DNA of 64,000 bases from JACCYJ01 sp038198775 (GCA_038198775.1 JBBPZV010000043.1:1-64000); one strand, 5' to 3'. Shown: positions 1 through 9,129, numbered from the stretch's first letter. Translations and numbers: made by a program. Notes: a model not told the origin generated them from the letters alone.

Positions 1-314
1 GCAACCCCTACCTGCAAGGCGCGCTCGGTGCCGCGGCGATGGCGTGCTCACAGAACCCGAGCACCTACCTCGGCGCCCGTTACCGACGCATCGCCAGCCG
101 GCGCGGACCGATGAAGGCCAACGTCGCCATCCAGCACTCCAGGCTCATCGCAATCTGGCACATGGGCACCACCGGCACCCTCTATGAGGACCCCGGCGCC
201 GACTTCTTCACCCGGCTCCACCCCGACCGCACCAAGAAGCGAGCGATCAGCCAGCTCGAAGCCATGGGCTACCGCGTCACTCTCGACACCACATCCCAAG
301 CCGCAACGGCCTGA
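1..314 (+). CDS. IS110-family transposase, C-terminal part (5' truncated by window)
   Basis: The reading frame is open from the first bases and ends at the TGA at 312-314, giving about 103 C-terminal residues. The sequence (YLGARYRRIASRRG, then IWHM, then FTRLHPDRTKKRA and QLEAMGYRVTL) is the typical tail of the IS116/IS110/IS902 (Transposase_20) C-terminal domain. That domain carries the catalytic serine of these RuvC-like/Ser recombinases; the serine itself is not identified here. The DEDD domain would lie before the window. The element abuts the 3' end of the O-antigen ligase-type gene, so the polysaccharide locus probably begins at or beside a mobile-element boundary. Whether the copy is intact cannot be judged. 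Confidence 0.85.
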   Translation, partial: NPYLQGALGAAAMACSQNPSTYLGARYRRIASRRGPMKANVAIQHSRLIAIWHMGTTGTLYEDPGADFFTRLHPDRTKKRAISQLEAMGYRVTLDTTSQAATA

Positions 315-351
315 CGCGAAGACCCACCGCATAGGTGAATCTTCGCGTCAG
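311..351 (+). repeat. Perfect 12-bp inverted repeat at end of IS110 transposase
   Basis: CTGACGCGAAGA (311-322) pairs perfectly with TCTTCGCGTCAG (340-351). Inside it, CACC (325-328) pairs with GGTG (334-337), leaving a 5-base loop. The transposase stop codon lies in the left arm. It could act as a terminator (no U-run follows) or be part of the structured non-coding end of an IS110/IS1111 element; the bases to about 452 show no other feature. Confidence 0.7.
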
Positions 352-452
352 TGTGCCATAACCCTGGATGTAGAGCGCTCAGTGCCATCGGGTGCCAGGG
401 CACTCCGGCGAGCCTGTTCTGGACCTGGTCGCGCAGCCGCTCGTTCTCAGCT

Positions 453-1805
453 TCAGACTGCCGGCGAGATTTCCGGCGCCGGCAGCGTCGAGTCAGCGGA
501 CTGACTGTGCTGTCTTCGTTCGGTATCCGCCAGGTTCCTGGCCAGGGCCACGTAGAACAGCGCCATCCAGAAGAACTTGTACTCCACGTTGGATAGGAAG
601 AACGCCGCGAACAGGGTCCCGGCAAAGCTGGCCAGTGGCGGCCCCCGCATCCAGCCAGGCAGCTTCACGGCTTCGGACAGGGTGAGAAGGACTCCGGCAC
701 CGAAGAGCAGCAACCCGGGGAGGCCGAGTTCGATCGCTATCAGGACCCAGACGTCATGGGCCTGGTAAGCCCCGCCGCCCACCAGCACATTGGCACCGGC
801 GACGCGCGCCTGGGTGGCGGCGTAGACGTCCGGGAAAGTCTCCCATCCCGCGCCGGCCGGGCAGTATCGAGAGCAGGCGGCGAAGGCCACCCGCCAGATG
901 TCGGTGCGGCCCGACGATGAGCTGGCGCTGGCGAACGTGCGGTCGGCGATTCCCGCCGGATGGGTGAAGAAGACCAATCCGGCCGCCGTTAGCGTGGCCA
1001 CGCCGTAGCCGATGAGAAGCTTGCGCCCAGAGGGTTGGCTGATGATCAGGGCCACCACCGCAACGGCCACCGCGAGCAGCCCGCCGCGGGACCCGGTCAG
1101 CAGGACTCCGGTGAGCAGGTACGCCATCGAAGCGGTGTACCGGACCCGTTGGGGCCCTCTCGTGGCACCGATCGCCCGGGCCAGCGAGACCATCAGCGGG
1201 ATGATCAGCGTCACCGCCTCGTTGTTCGGCCCCAGCATCCCGTTGCCGAACCGGCCGTCGAGGGTCGCGCCGGGAGGGTCACTGGGGAAGCCGCCTTGGA
1301 CGACGAGCTGGAAGAGCCCGTACGTCGTCACGAGCAGGCCACCGGCCAGGATGCCGTTCTCGGTCCACCGAAATGAGCGCCGGTCGACGTCGCGAAGCGA
1401 GATGAGGACGTAGAGCACGACCAGGCTGGTCAGGATGAAGAAGCCGGTCTCGGTCTTGCCCGGTGAGACGCTCCACAGCACCGTGGCGCCGGCCACTCCC
1501 AAGAACATGAGCCAAACCGGGACCGTTGCGGACAGGCGCACGTTGACGCGGCCCGAGCGCAGCCGCTCCAGGGCCAGGCCGATGCCGAGCAGGAGCCCGA
1601 GGATCGACGATAGGGAGGCGAAGGCGGACGAACCGAGCGCCAGCAGCTGACCGAACGGAACGGTTGCGGCGAAGAGCGGGAGACCGATGCGCAGCGGTTC
1701 GCGCAGGTAGATCACGAGCAGCATGACGACGAATGGCGCAGCAGCGGCCAGCAGCACGAGCTGCGTCACTTCGGCTCCTACGCGATCGGTGAACGAATCC
1801 CACAT
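453..1805 (-). CDS. O-antigen ligase / polymerase-type membrane protein
   Basis: A 450-residue protein with about ten to twelve hydrophobic segments. It has the Wzy_C/WaaL pattern: a periplasmic stretch after WSVSPGKTE (about residues 110-120) and the signature GSRGGLLA (about 238-245) in a membrane segment, followed by a long outer loop. Family members either polymerise lipid-linked repeat units (Wzy) or transfer glycan to an acceptor (WaaL), both on the outer membrane face. With Wzx and WbaP-type genes in the same region, a Wzy-like polymerase is the more natural role in an actinomycete, but sequence alone cannot separate the two. The ATG at 1803-1805 is the only good start; no clear ribosome site precedes it. 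Confidence 0.85.
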   Translation of the reverse strand: MWDSFTDRVGAEVTQLVLLAAAAPFVVMLLVIYLREPLRIGLPLFAATVPFGQLLALGSSAFASLSSILGLLLGIGLALERLRSGRVNVRLSATVPVWLMFLGVAGATVLWSVSPGKTETGFFILTSLVVLYVLISLRDVDRRSFRWTENGILAGGLLVTTYGLFQLVVQGGFPSDPPGATLDGRFGNGMLGPNNEAVTLIIPLMVSLARAIGATRGPQRVRYTASMAYLLTGVLLTGSRGGLLAVAVAVVALIISQPSGRKLLIGYGVATLTAAGLVFFTHPAGIADRTFASASSSSGRTDIWRVAFAACSRYCPAGAGWETFPDVYAATQARVAGANVLVGGGAYQAHDVWVLIAIELGLPGLLLFGAGVLLTLSEAVKLPGWMRGPPLASFAGTLFAAFFLSNVEYKFFWMALFYVALARNLADTERRQHSQSADSTLPAPEISPAV

Positions 1806-1870
1806 GCTACTGTGCAGCCGCTCGGAGCAATCGAAAACGCCGTTCGACGAGCCACCCGGCGGAAGGCTTC

Positions 1871-3016
1871 ATGACCGCATCCGGCGCCAGGCTCTTTGAC
1901 CAGGACGGCCGGGTCGAGCGGCTCATCGCCGAGCGGGTCGAAGCAGGGTCGGACGCCTGGTTCCCGCAGCTGGCCCGCGGCAGGATCCGCGTCACGACAC
2001 TGAGTGCCCGACCGACGTGCACGATCTTTGCGGTGTCCTTGACCGATGACGGCACCCCCCCGCAGGTGCTGGCCAAGGCAAGGAGGGACACCCCCGGCGT
2101 GGAACCCAGGCGGCCCCGCCTTCATCCCCGCCCGGCGACCGCCCTCGAGCACACCCTCCTCGAGCACTCCGGTCTGGCCTCGATCCGGACCACGTTCCTC
2201 GCCACCGAGCCGGGGTTCGGCACGATCCGACCGCTCGACCTCGTCCCCGACGAACCCCTGCTGCTCATGGACTACGTCGGCGAGGGCACGCTTCGTAATG
2301 CCTTCGTCTACGACAGTCGCCTGCTGGCCACCGTGCGCCGACGGACGCCGGCGGCGGCGTGGCGCAACGTCGGTGCCTGGCTTCGCCGCTTCCATGAGTC
2401 AGGCGCCCTCGTCGGCCGGCCGGAGCAGCAGGCCACCCGCGCCGAGGTCGTTGACCTCTTCGGGCAGTACGGCGACTACCTGTCCGACCGGCTCGGTCGT
2501 CTCGACCTGCGCGATGCCGCCAGCGGCGGCGCGGCGCTGGCCGCCCGGAGCCTGCCCGACCGGCTGCCGCTGGTGGTGGGTCACGGCGACTTCGCGCCGC
2601 GCAACATGTTCGTCACCACCGAGGGGCGCATCACCGTGTTCGACCCGATGCCGCGCTGGTGCATGCCACGGTACGAGGACGTGTGCCGCTTCCTCGTCGG
2701 CATGCGGTTGACCGGCCTGCAACTGCGTAGCTGGGGCCTGGCGTACAGCCGAGACGCCTTGGTCCGGCGCGAGCGCTGGTTCCTCTCGGGATACTTCGGC
2801 CAGGACCCCGTACCGGCCGAAGAGCTGAGGTGCTACCTGCTGCTCGTACTGCTCGACAAGTGGGCCGCGCTCGCCGAGGCGCAGGGCCGGGGCGGGTCAT
2901 GGCGCGGCCGGACTCGGGCCGCGCTCATGAGGCCGGTCCACGAGTACCTTGCTCGGGAGGCTCGCCGGTTGGTGGAGTCCGACCCGGAGGCGCTCGTCCG
3001 CGAGAACGACACCTAA
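1871..3016 (+). CDS. Aminoglycoside phosphotransferase (APH)-fold kinase
   Basis: A 381-residue cytosolic protein with the APH/choline-kinase catalytic loop HGDFAPRN (H238 to N245: catalytic Asp and metal-binding Asn) and a following Mg-binding aspartate in VFDPM (D258). The Gly-rich loop region is weak, as is common in the family. GGAAGG lies 4 bases before the ATG at 1871. It starts divergently from the ligase gene and converges on the sulfotransferase at 3013 with a 4-base stop-stop overlap (CTAA). In this setting a small-molecule or sugar kinase for the polysaccharide pathway is more likely than antibiotic resistance; the substrate is unknown. Confidence 0.8.
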   Translation: MTASGARLFDQDGRVERLIAERVEAGSDAWFPQLARGRIRVTTLSARPTCTIFAVSLTDDGTPPQVLAKARRDTPGVEPRRPRLHPRPATALEHTLLEHSGLASIRTTFLATEPGFGTIRPLDLVPDEPLLLMDYVGEGTLRNAFVYDSRLLATVRRRTPAAAWRNVGAWLRRFHESGALVGRPEQQATRAEVVDLFGQYGDYLSDRLGRLDLRDAASGGAALAARSLPDRLPLVVGHGDFAPRNMFVTTEGRITVFDPMPRWCMPRYEDVCRFLVGMRLTGLQLRSWGLAYSRDALVRRERWFLSGYFGQDPVPAEELRCYLLLVLLDKWAALAEAQGRGGSWRGRTRAALMRPVHEYLAREARRLVESDPEALVRENDT

Positions 3017-3879
3017 CCGACGACGAGCTCGGAGCCGTAGCCCCACCGGCTGGACACCGCAAGCCCGAGCATCACCTCGAGCTGGCGCACCTCCGGGGCG
3101 AAGCGGCGGCGCAGGTCGGCCGCGACCGCCGGGGGCACGGTGGGCCGGTTGTCGTCGTAGCTTCGGTAGAGCGCCCGCCGTACCACCGTGGTCCGCTTGA
3201 CGCGAGACCGCAGCCGCCGCAGCCCCAGGCGGAGCACCAGGCGGGACGCTCGCTTGGCCGCCGCTGCGGAGGCTACGTGGCGCGGCACTCCCGCGGGCAT
3301 GCGTCGCTGCAGGGCGGACGCGGGCAGCTCGAACGGGGGCACGCCGAGGAACTCGAACACCTTGTCCGCGTAGGCCTGTGGGTCGCTGCCGAGGTCGTCG
3401 AACAGCGCGACGTGCAGCTGCTCAGGCGGGAAGTGCTCGAGGTATCGGCGCAGGTGGGTGGCGTAGCGCCCCCGGTCGACCAGCCGCGGGTACTGCTCGA
3501 GGGCCGCCTCGAAGGACCCGTCGAACTGCCCGTTCTTGGTCAGGTCAAGGTAGTCGGAGAACGCCCGGTCCACCGGTTCGCGCAAGCACACCAGCAACCG
3601 CATGGCCGGGTTGAGCGCGGCGATCCGCGTCGGCGCCTGCTCGGAGGACAGGTAGGAGTGGGAGATCTCCCCGACGGCCGGCTTGCCGTCGGCACCGGCG
3701 AACTGCTGCTGGTACCACGTCGGGCCGTTGTCGAAGTGGGAGTCGAAGTAGTAGAGCCCTTTGCTCGGTGCCAAGAAGACGTCCGGGTGGATCGACAACG
3801 CGTTGAACAGCCACGTCGAGCCGGCCTTGCTCGTCCCGATGTAGAGGAAGTTCGGTACGGAACCCGAGTCAGCGTACAC
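3013..3879 (-). CDS. Sulfotransferase (1 of 6)
   Basis: A 288-residue PAPS-dependent sulfotransferase-fold protein. The 5'-phosphosulfate-binding loop is GTSKAGST (residues 15-22), and the 3'-phosphate site is the strand REPVDRAFSDYL at about 100-111. The C-terminal half is rich in Lys/Arg. It would transfer sulfate from PAPS to a hydroxyl (or amine) of a carbohydrate. The ATG at 3879 overlaps the 3' end of the exported-protein gene at 3869-4975, so the two are probably co-transcribed and translationally coupled. There is no signal peptide: action is cytosolic, before export. Confidence 0.9.
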   Translation of the reverse strand: MYADSGSVPNFLYIGTSKAGSTWLFNALSIHPDVFLAPSKGLYYFDSHFDNGPTWYQQQFAGADGKPAVGEISHSYLSSEQAPTRIAALNPAMRLLVCLREPVDRAFSDYLDLTKNGQFDGSFEAALEQYPRLVDRGRYATHLRRYLEHFPPEQLHVALFDDLGSDPQAYADKVFEFLGVPPFELPASALQRRMPAGVPRHVASAAAAKRASRLVLRLGLRRLRSRVKRTTVVRRALYRSYDDNRPTVPPAVAADLRRRFAPEVRQLEVMLGLAVSSRWGYGSELVVG

Positions 3880-4975
3880 GGCTCGGATCGTAACCCTCGG
3901 CGATGACGTCCCAGTACGCGGGCGTGAACGGGAGACCGCACAGATCGTTCGCGGCGAGGTCCCACAGCTGCCCGCGGCTTTCGGCGACGGTGTCCTCCAG
4001 CTTGAGGGCCGTCACCCCTCCGGAGTCCCCGATGTAGAAGCCGTAGCGTTGCAGGGCCCGTGCGATCACCAGAGCCTGCGGGGGCAGACCCAGGGCGTCG
4101 AGGTTGACCGACGGCTTGATGCGGAACCGCAGGCCCTGCGGCGGGACCGCCGGGTCGGTCCCGGTGTAGTGGCCGTCGGAACCCACCATCGGGAACACCG
4201 CGCGATCGGACACCTCGGGACCGGAGGCGACCTTCAGCACGTGGTTCACAACGCCGGCCTCCACCATGTCCCAGCGCACCACCGACGTGGCCCCGTTGTT
4301 GCCGCGGTGGCTGCCGGTGTTGTGGCTGTTGTCGGACTGGTCCGTGAGCACGTTCAAGCCGTTGGAGTGCAGGTAGGTCACGGTGGCGCCGGCGGCGGTC
4401 CAGGTATCGGTTGTGGCGTCGTACGCAGCGCCGCTGAGCAATGCGACCGTTCCGCGGTGCCGGTCGAAGATCGTCATGCTGGCATCGTTGTTGTCCGGCG
4501 GCTCGGCGCCGAGCGGGATACGGAGGTGGTCGAGCTCCGGCGGCCGGTAGTGCTTCGTTCCCTTCACGTCGTAGAACGGGTCACCGGGCCCGGCCCAGTA
4601 GACCGGCTGGCCCCACTTGCCCTCACCGGCACCCGCAAGCGACAGGCACCCGTCCCCACTGTCCGGAGCGGTGCGCAGGTAGCTCAGGATGAGGTCGGCG
4701 TTCGGGTTGAGCGGCGCCTTGGCTGGCAGGGGCGTGTTCCACCATGACGTGGGTGAGAAGGCGCGGAACGCCCGCTCCGGGGACGCTGTCAAGGCAGGGG
4801 TGACGGGCGAGGCAACGTCGGAGGTCAGCACGGGCGCGACGAACCGCATGGCGACCCCCAGGGCGATGCCGGACAGCGAGATCAGGGCGACCAGTGAGGC
4901 GGTGCCACGCGACGGCTTAGACTTGTGCACGGGGCGTTCACCACGCGTCCTAGGCCGTTCCTTGAGCTCCGTCAT
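3869..4975 (-). CDS. Exported/membrane-anchored protein of unknown function, paralogue of the 12980 gene
   Basis: 368 residues from the ATG at 4973-4975; a GTG at 5000-5002 would add 9 residues, and neither has a ribosome site. A basic N-terminus is followed by one hydrophobic segment (about residues 27-50 of the short form), then an extracellular domain. The C-terminal third has HVLK, FPMVGSDG, GLRFRI and ARALQRYGFYIGDSGG. These match block by block the Tat-exported protein at 12980-14347 (HVLH, HPMVG, GLRIAI, ARTLQRHGCYLGDNSG). Similar blocks occur in secreted actinobacterial proteins of uncertain role. Its position upstream of, and overlapping, a sulfotransferase suggests work on the exported glycan; no catalytic residues can be assigned. 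Confidence 0.75.
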   Translation of the reverse strand: MTELKERPRTRGERPVHKSKPSRGTASLVALISLSGIALGVAMRFVAPVLTSDVASPVTPALTASPERAFRAFSPTSWWNTPLPAKAPLNPNADLILSYLRTAPDSGDGCLSLAGAGEGKWGQPVYWAGPGDPFYDVKGTKHYRPPELDHLRIPLGAEPPDNNDASMTIFDRHRGTVALLSGAAYDATTDTWTAAGATVTYLHSNGLNVLTDQSDNSHNTGSHRGNNGATSVVRWDMVEAGVVNHVLKVASGPEVSDRAVFPMVGSDGHYTGTDPAVPPQGLRFRIKPSVNLDALGLPPQALVIARALQRYGFYIGDSGGVTALKLEDTVAESRGQLWDLAANDLCGLPFTPAYWDVIAEGYDPSRVR

Positions 4976-5051
4976 GGGAGCAATGGTAGGCGAGGAGTCC
5001 ACGTCGCGTAGTCGACTGCGGCAGCGGGGCTAGAGCAGCGAGGGGACCCAG

Positions 5052-6005
5052 GTGAGCACCGAGCCAAGCGTGGACCTCAAGGTGTTGTCGGTGGTCGGCG
5101 CCGGCCGGAGCGGGACAACAGTGCTGGCCAGCATCCTCGGCGAGGTCGAGGGCTTCTCGAGCGCCGGGGAGCTGCGCTGGCTGTGGGCCAGGGGCATCAG
5201 TCAATCGCGACCCTGTGGTTGCGGCAGGATCCCCGAACACTGTCCCGTGTGGTCGCAGGTCATCCCGGCCGTTCGGGAGTCGCGAGATCCCGCCGACCCG
5301 TGGACGACACAGGACGTGGTGACCGCACAGCGCGAGGTGGCGCGAGACCGGAACCTTCTGCGGCTGATGCGCGCGGTCGACCATCCCAGCCCCGACTGGC
5401 TGGCGCTGGGGCGGGTCCGGGAGGCGACCGAGGCCGCCTGTCGGACCTTCGCCGCCGTGACCTCCGCCCGGGTGGTGGTGGACACCTCGAAGCGCCCACA
5501 GGACGCGGCCGTGTACGGGATGCTGACAGGCATCGAGCACTACGTGCTGCACATCGTCCGCGACCCGCGCGCGGTCGTCCACTCCTGGCGACGGGCGAAG
5601 TCGTTCACGGCCGAGGGTGGGCGACGGACCATGGGCACCCGCCGGCTGCCCGGGGCCATCTGGGCCTGGACGTCCAACGGCATCGGCGCCGAACTGTTAC
5701 GTCGCCACGTCCCCGCCTCACGCTGGATGTTCCTCCGTTACGAGGACTTCGTCCGGGCGCCCCGGTCGACTGCCGAGGGGATCGTGCGCTTCGTCGAGGA
5801 GGACGGCAGCCCGCCGTTCTCGAGCGACGACGCGGTGCTCTTGCACCCCAATCACATCGTCGCCGGCAACCCGAGCCGCTTCACGACCGGCGCGGTCAAG
5901 ATCGAGGCGGACGAGGAGTGGCGGCGGGCCATGTGCCGCCGGGACCAGCACCTGGTGTCGCTGGCGACCAAGCCGCTGAGGTCACGGTACGGCTACGTGA
6001 GCTAA
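5052..6005 (+). CDS. Sulfotransferase (2 of 6)
   Basis: 317 residues from a GTG at 5052. The P-loop-like PAPS site GAGRSGTT spans residues 16-23, and the 3'-phosphate site is IVRDPRAVVHSW at about 175-186. A small Cys-rich insert with the motif CGCG follows the first helix, as in some carbohydrate sulfotransferases. The start is divergent from the exported-protein gene at 4975 with 76 bases between. The next gene (6048) follows after 42 bases on the same strand. Cytosolic. The acceptor is unknown; the fold assignment is firm. Confidence 0.88.
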   Translation: MSTEPSVDLKVLSVVGAGRSGTTVLASILGEVEGFSSAGELRWLWARGISQSRPCGCGRIPEHCPVWSQVIPAVRESRDPADPWTTQDVVTAQREVARDRNLLRLMRAVDHPSPDWLALGRVREATEAACRTFAAVTSARVVVDTSKRPQDAAVYGMLTGIEHYVLHIVRDPRAVVHSWRRAKSFTAEGGRRTMGTRRLPGAIWAWTSNGIGAELLRRHVPASRWMFLRYEDFVRAPRSTAEGIVRFVEEDGSPPFSSDDAVLLHPNHIVAGNPSRFTTGAVKIEADEEWRRAMCRRDQHLVSLATKPLRSRYGYVS

Positions 6006-6047
6006 CCGGCGCGGCGCTCCGGAAGGCAGCCGTGAGAAACTGGCGCC

Positions 6048-6923
6048 ATGCGCCGAACGGTTCTCGTCCTTGTCGCGTCCCTGTGCGCCCTGCTGCTCGG
6101 CTCGTTTCCGGCCCGGGCCAGCTGGATGCCATCCCTGGGGACGACCACGCACCGGCCTCCGACGAAGGTGCTCACCTTCGTCGAGGAGAACCACTCGCTG
6201 GCGCAGATGCGCGCCCACATGCCGTACCTGTTCTCGCTGGCCAGGCGCTTCGGATACGCCACCCGGTACCACGCGCTGGCGCACCCCTCGCTGCCCAACT
6301 ACCTGGCGCTCACCGGCGGCTCAACCTTCGGGGTGAGCGACGACGCTCCGCCGGCGGTGAACGCCGCCAAGGTCGGAAAGGCTCGCTCCGTGTTCGACCA
6401 GGCGCTCCGCGCCGGGAAGACCGCGAAGGTCTACGCCGAGTCGATGCCGGTCAGCTGCGATCTCGTCGACAGCGGCCGGTACGCGGTGAAGCACAACCCG
6501 TGGGCCTATTTTCTCTCCAGCCGGAAGCGGTGCGAGAGCTTCGACCGGCCGATGACCCGCCTGCGGTCCGATGCCCGCCACAACCGGCTGCCGCACGTGG
6601 GCCTGGCCATTCCCAACACCTGCCACGACGCGCACGACTGCTCGCTCGGCGCGGCCGACCGGTGGCTGAAGCATCGGCTCCCGGACGTGCTGCGCTCCCG
6701 GGACTTCACCACCGGCCGGCTGGTCGTGGTCGTGACCGCGGACGAGGACGACCACAGCGCCGGTAACACGGTGCTCACGGTCGTGCTGCACTCATCGCTG
6801 CACGGCAAGGTGGTGCGCAAACCCTTGACGCACTACTCGCTGCTCGGCTACGTCGACCACGTGCTGGGCACGCCGCTGCTGCGGCGGGCCAGCAAGGGGT
6901 TCGGTACGGCATTCGGGCTGTAG
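6048..6923 (+). CDS. Secreted phosphoesterase (PF04185-type, acid phosphatase/phospholipase C-like)
   Basis: A 291-residue exported protein. The signal peptide is residues 1-24, with the Ala-rich end FPARAS. The phosphoesterase family blocks are visible: FVEENHSL (residues 43-50, the N in ENHS is part of the metal/catalytic centre), HPSLPNYLALTGG (about 80-92), HVGLAIPNTCHD and VVVTADEDD (about 230-238, metal-binding acids). Family members hydrolyse phosphate monoesters or diesters outside the cell. It is shorter than many relatives but all blocks are present. A GAAACT hexamer 6 bases before the ATG could be the -10 of a leaderless mRNA. Confidence 0.82.
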   Translation: MRRTVLVLVASLCALLLGSFPARASWMPSLGTTTHRPPTKVLTFVEENHSLAQMRAHMPYLFSLARRFGYATRYHALAHPSLPNYLALTGGSTFGVSDDAPPAVNAAKVGKARSVFDQALRAGKTAKVYAESMPVSCDLVDSGRYAVKHNPWAYFLSSRKRCESFDRPMTRLRSDARHNRLPHVGLAIPNTCHDAHDCSLGAADRWLKHRLPDVLRSRDFTTGRLVVVVTADEDDHSAGNTVLTVVLHSSLHGKVVRKPLTHYSLLGYVDHVLGTPLLRRASKGFGTAFGL

Positions 6924-6946
6924 CCGGACACCGCGCCGACCAACCG

Positions 6947-8101
6947 TCAGCTGGTCTTGAACATCGCGAAATACGGCTGGTGGTTGTTCTTGTCGTTGTT
7001 GAAGACCCCTTGGAAGTAGCCGCCGGCGTACAGCCGGCTCGGGGTGGCCGCCAGCGCCCATACCCCGGGGTAGGACTTGAAGAACCGCGGGGTGAAGGCC
7101 GGGTCGAGCACACCCGTTGCCGGGTCGACCGCCGCGATCAGGTGCCGCTCGTGGGCGGAGTCGTTCACCCCGACGTACCGGTTGAAGTGGCCGCCGATGT
7201 AGAGCAGCCCGTCCGGCCCGAGCGCGACGGTCTGCACGTCGCCGTCGGTGTGGGAGTAGTACGCTCGCGCGCCGGTGACGAGATCGATCGCGCCGAAGCC
7301 GTTGCCGCCCTTGCCGCCGGAGGCGACATACGCCCGGGTCGCGTCCACGGTCACGTCCCAGAACTTCTTGCAGCCCGAGCACAACGCGGCGGGGCTCCAC
7401 GAGGCCAACGCCCCGGTGGTCAGATCGACCTCCGCCAGCGTGGGACGGGCAGCGCCGTTCACCGTGGTGAACTGGCCGGCCAGGACGAGGTTGCTGCCGG
7501 ACTTCGCCACGCCGTAGACGGGCTTGTCAGTCTTGGCGCTGAAGGTGCCGTCGTTCTTGCCGTCCACGGCGGAGACCTTGCCGATGCCGCGCTCGCCGTT
7601 GCCGTTGAGGGAGGAGAACGCTCCGGCCACGTAGAGGTCGCTGCCGTCCACCAGCAGGTCACGCACGATCCCACTGGCGCTGGCCTTCCACGACTCGACG
7701 CTCCCGTCGCTCACGTCGAGCTTGACGAGACGCTTGTGGGTGCTCCCGGCCACGGTGACGAAGTTGCCGCCGGCGAAGAGCGCGCCCCCGTCGGCCGACA
7801 CCGCCAGTGCCCGGACGTCCTTGTCCGTGAGGGTGGTCCACTTCGTATCGCCGGTGACGGAGTCGACGGCGGCGACGTAGCCACCGATAACGGTCTTGTT
7901 GTCGGTGGGATCGAGGATCGCCCCCCCGAGAAAGGTCTGGCCCCCCGAAACGGCAAGCGCCTGCACCGGCCCGTTGGGTGACCAGCCCACGCCGGACTCG
8001 CTGCTGTAGGCGGCGAAGGCGGGCGCGGCCATGCCGACCGCTCCGACCACCCCCAGTGCGGCGCCGAGCACGGCGGCGCCAACCCGAGATTGCAATTTCA
8101 C
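6947..8101 (-). CDS. Secreted beta-propeller protein (delta-60-like repeats)
   Basis: 384 residues from a GTG at 8099-8101, with GGGAGAAC in front of it. The signal peptide covers residues 1-30 (AVGMAAPAFA). The rest is made of repeats of 40-50 residues with the pattern 'LYVAGAF ... G ... LAEVDLTTG ... W': for example LFAGGNFVTVAG, LYVAGAFSSLNG, LVLAGQFTTVNG, LYIGGHFNRYVG and LYAGGYFQGVF. This is the DUF5122/delta-60 type propeller seen in secreted and surface proteins. No enzymatic motif is seen; a binding or scaffold role is an inference. It lies 32 bases after a sulfotransferase gene on the same strand, hence a probable operon. Confidence 0.8.
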   Translation of the reverse strand: MKLQSRVGAAVLGAALGVVGAVGMAAPAFAAYSSESGVGWSPNGPVQALAVSGGQTFLGGAILDPTDNKTVIGGYVAAVDSVTGDTKWTTLTDKDVRALAVSADGGALFAGGNFVTVAGSTHKRLVKLDVSDGSVESWKASASGIVRDLLVDGSDLYVAGAFSSLNGNGERGIGKVSAVDGKNDGTFSAKTDKPVYGVAKSGSNLVLAGQFTTVNGAARPTLAEVDLTTGALASWSPAALCSGCKKFWDVTVDATRAYVASGGKGGNGFGAIDLVTGARAYYSHTDGDVQTVALGPDGLLYIGGHFNRYVGVNDSAHERHLIAAVDPATGVLDPAFTPRFFKSYPGVWALAATPSRLYAGGYFQGVFNNDKNNHQPYFAMFKTS

Positions 8102-8133
8102 GATTAGTTCTCCCTCATGTCAATGTGAGAATG

Positions 8134-9129
8134 CTAGGGGAGGATTTTCGCGTCGTCCACCGGTACTACGCAACGCTCATAAATCGTCACCTTGGGTGAG
8201 TTACTCGGCATCCATTCCTCCGGCAGTTTCATACCGATCTTGGCCAGTTGGAATGCTAGTTGAGAATTGTGTGGATCGAAGAAGTCCTGCATCCGGGTCC
8301 GCGCCAGCGCCGGCATTGTCAGCTCCGCGGCGGGGCGGTTGACCGCGTAGTACCCGGACCGGAGCACCCGTTTGGTCGCCGGGTGGCGGGAGAAGAACCG
8401 TTCGGTGCGCTTGTTGACCCCGACCGCGGCTCGCTGCACGGTGCGGTTGCGGTATTGCTCAGTCTTGTTCTCGACCCGGAAGTCCACGTCGTCCAGCCCC
8501 CCGGGGTCGAGGTCCAACCAGCGGCAGAGGTCCCGCACCACCTGCTGCGGGTCGCGGACGATGTCGTCGAAGAACAGGATGCGCAGCCGGTCGCCGAACT
8601 CCTCGATCCACGGCTCGAGGTAGCTGTCGTAGCAGCCGCCGCCGAGCCCCCAGAACGGCTGGTGCTCGACGTCGCCGTCCACCCCGGCCCGGTGCAGCTG
8701 CTCACACCGGTCCAGGTACGCCTCGAAGGTCATGTGCTTGGGAATGCGGGTCCGGCTCTTGACGAACCGGAACCACGACCAGCACCGATCCGCCGGCGAG
8801 CGCAGGCTGACCACGACGCGGGCGTCGGGGCAGGTCTCGTTGATCGCGGCCGCGACGTCGGCACCGCCGTAGAAGTATCCCGGCGTCGCCTCGACCGCGT
8901 AGCGCTGGGCGCCGCAGTGGGCGAAATGGGCGGCGTACTCATCGAGCGGGGCCACGGGCTGACCATGGCGCAGCGCCGAGAAGTACCGCAGCTCCTTCAC
9001 GTCGGACGCGCAGACATCGGGATGCTGGGAGAGGTACGTATAGAGCGAGGTCGTCCCACCCTTGCTCACGCCGGCAATGATCAGGTTCGGCAGCCGCCCC
9101 GGAGGGCCGTCTCCCGAGACAGTATCCAT
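8134..9129 (-). CDS. Sulfotransferase (3 of 6)
   Basis: 331 residues. The ATG at 9127-9129 is chosen because AAAGGAA lies 5 bases upstream; an upstream extension has no such site. PAPS loop GVSKGGTT (residues 20-27) and 3'-phosphate strand SLRSPADRCWSW (about 113-124) are present. It is a clear paralogue of the gene at 17451: both carry HFAHCG-QRY followed by EATP-Y-YGG after the first helix. A promoter is visible at 9203-9230. The downstream gene is the secreted propeller. Cytosolic; a carbohydrate acceptor is inferred from context. Confidence 0.9.
   Translation of the reverse strand: MDTVSGDGPPGRLPNLIIAGVSKGGTTSLYTYLSQHPDVCASDVKELRYFSALRHGQPVAPLDEYAAHFAHCGAQRYAVEATPGYFYGGADVAAAINETCPDARVVVSLRSPADRCWSWFRFVKSRTRIPKHMTFEAYLDRCEQLHRAGVDGDVEHQPFWGLGGGCYDSYLEPWIEEFGDRLRILFFDDIVRDPQQVVRDLCRWLDLDPGGLDDVDFRVENKTEQYRNRTVQRAAVGVNKRTERFFSRHPATKRVLRSGYYAVNRPAAELTMPALARTRMQDFFDPHNSQLAFQLAKIGMKLPEEWMPSNSPKVTIYERCVVPVDDAKILP

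Noticed and set aside
269..625. Minus-strand frame with a coiled-coil-like stretch (QSEAENERLRDQV) that might be a second transposase remnant.
   Set aside because: It overlaps the 3' end of the ligase-type gene in another frame and has no recognisable transposase block; most likely chance.
1871..3016. Antibiotic-resistance function for the APH-fold kinase.
   Set aside because: The catalytic loop is generic for the superfamily; the context is glycan synthesis and no resistance-type subfamily motif was seen.
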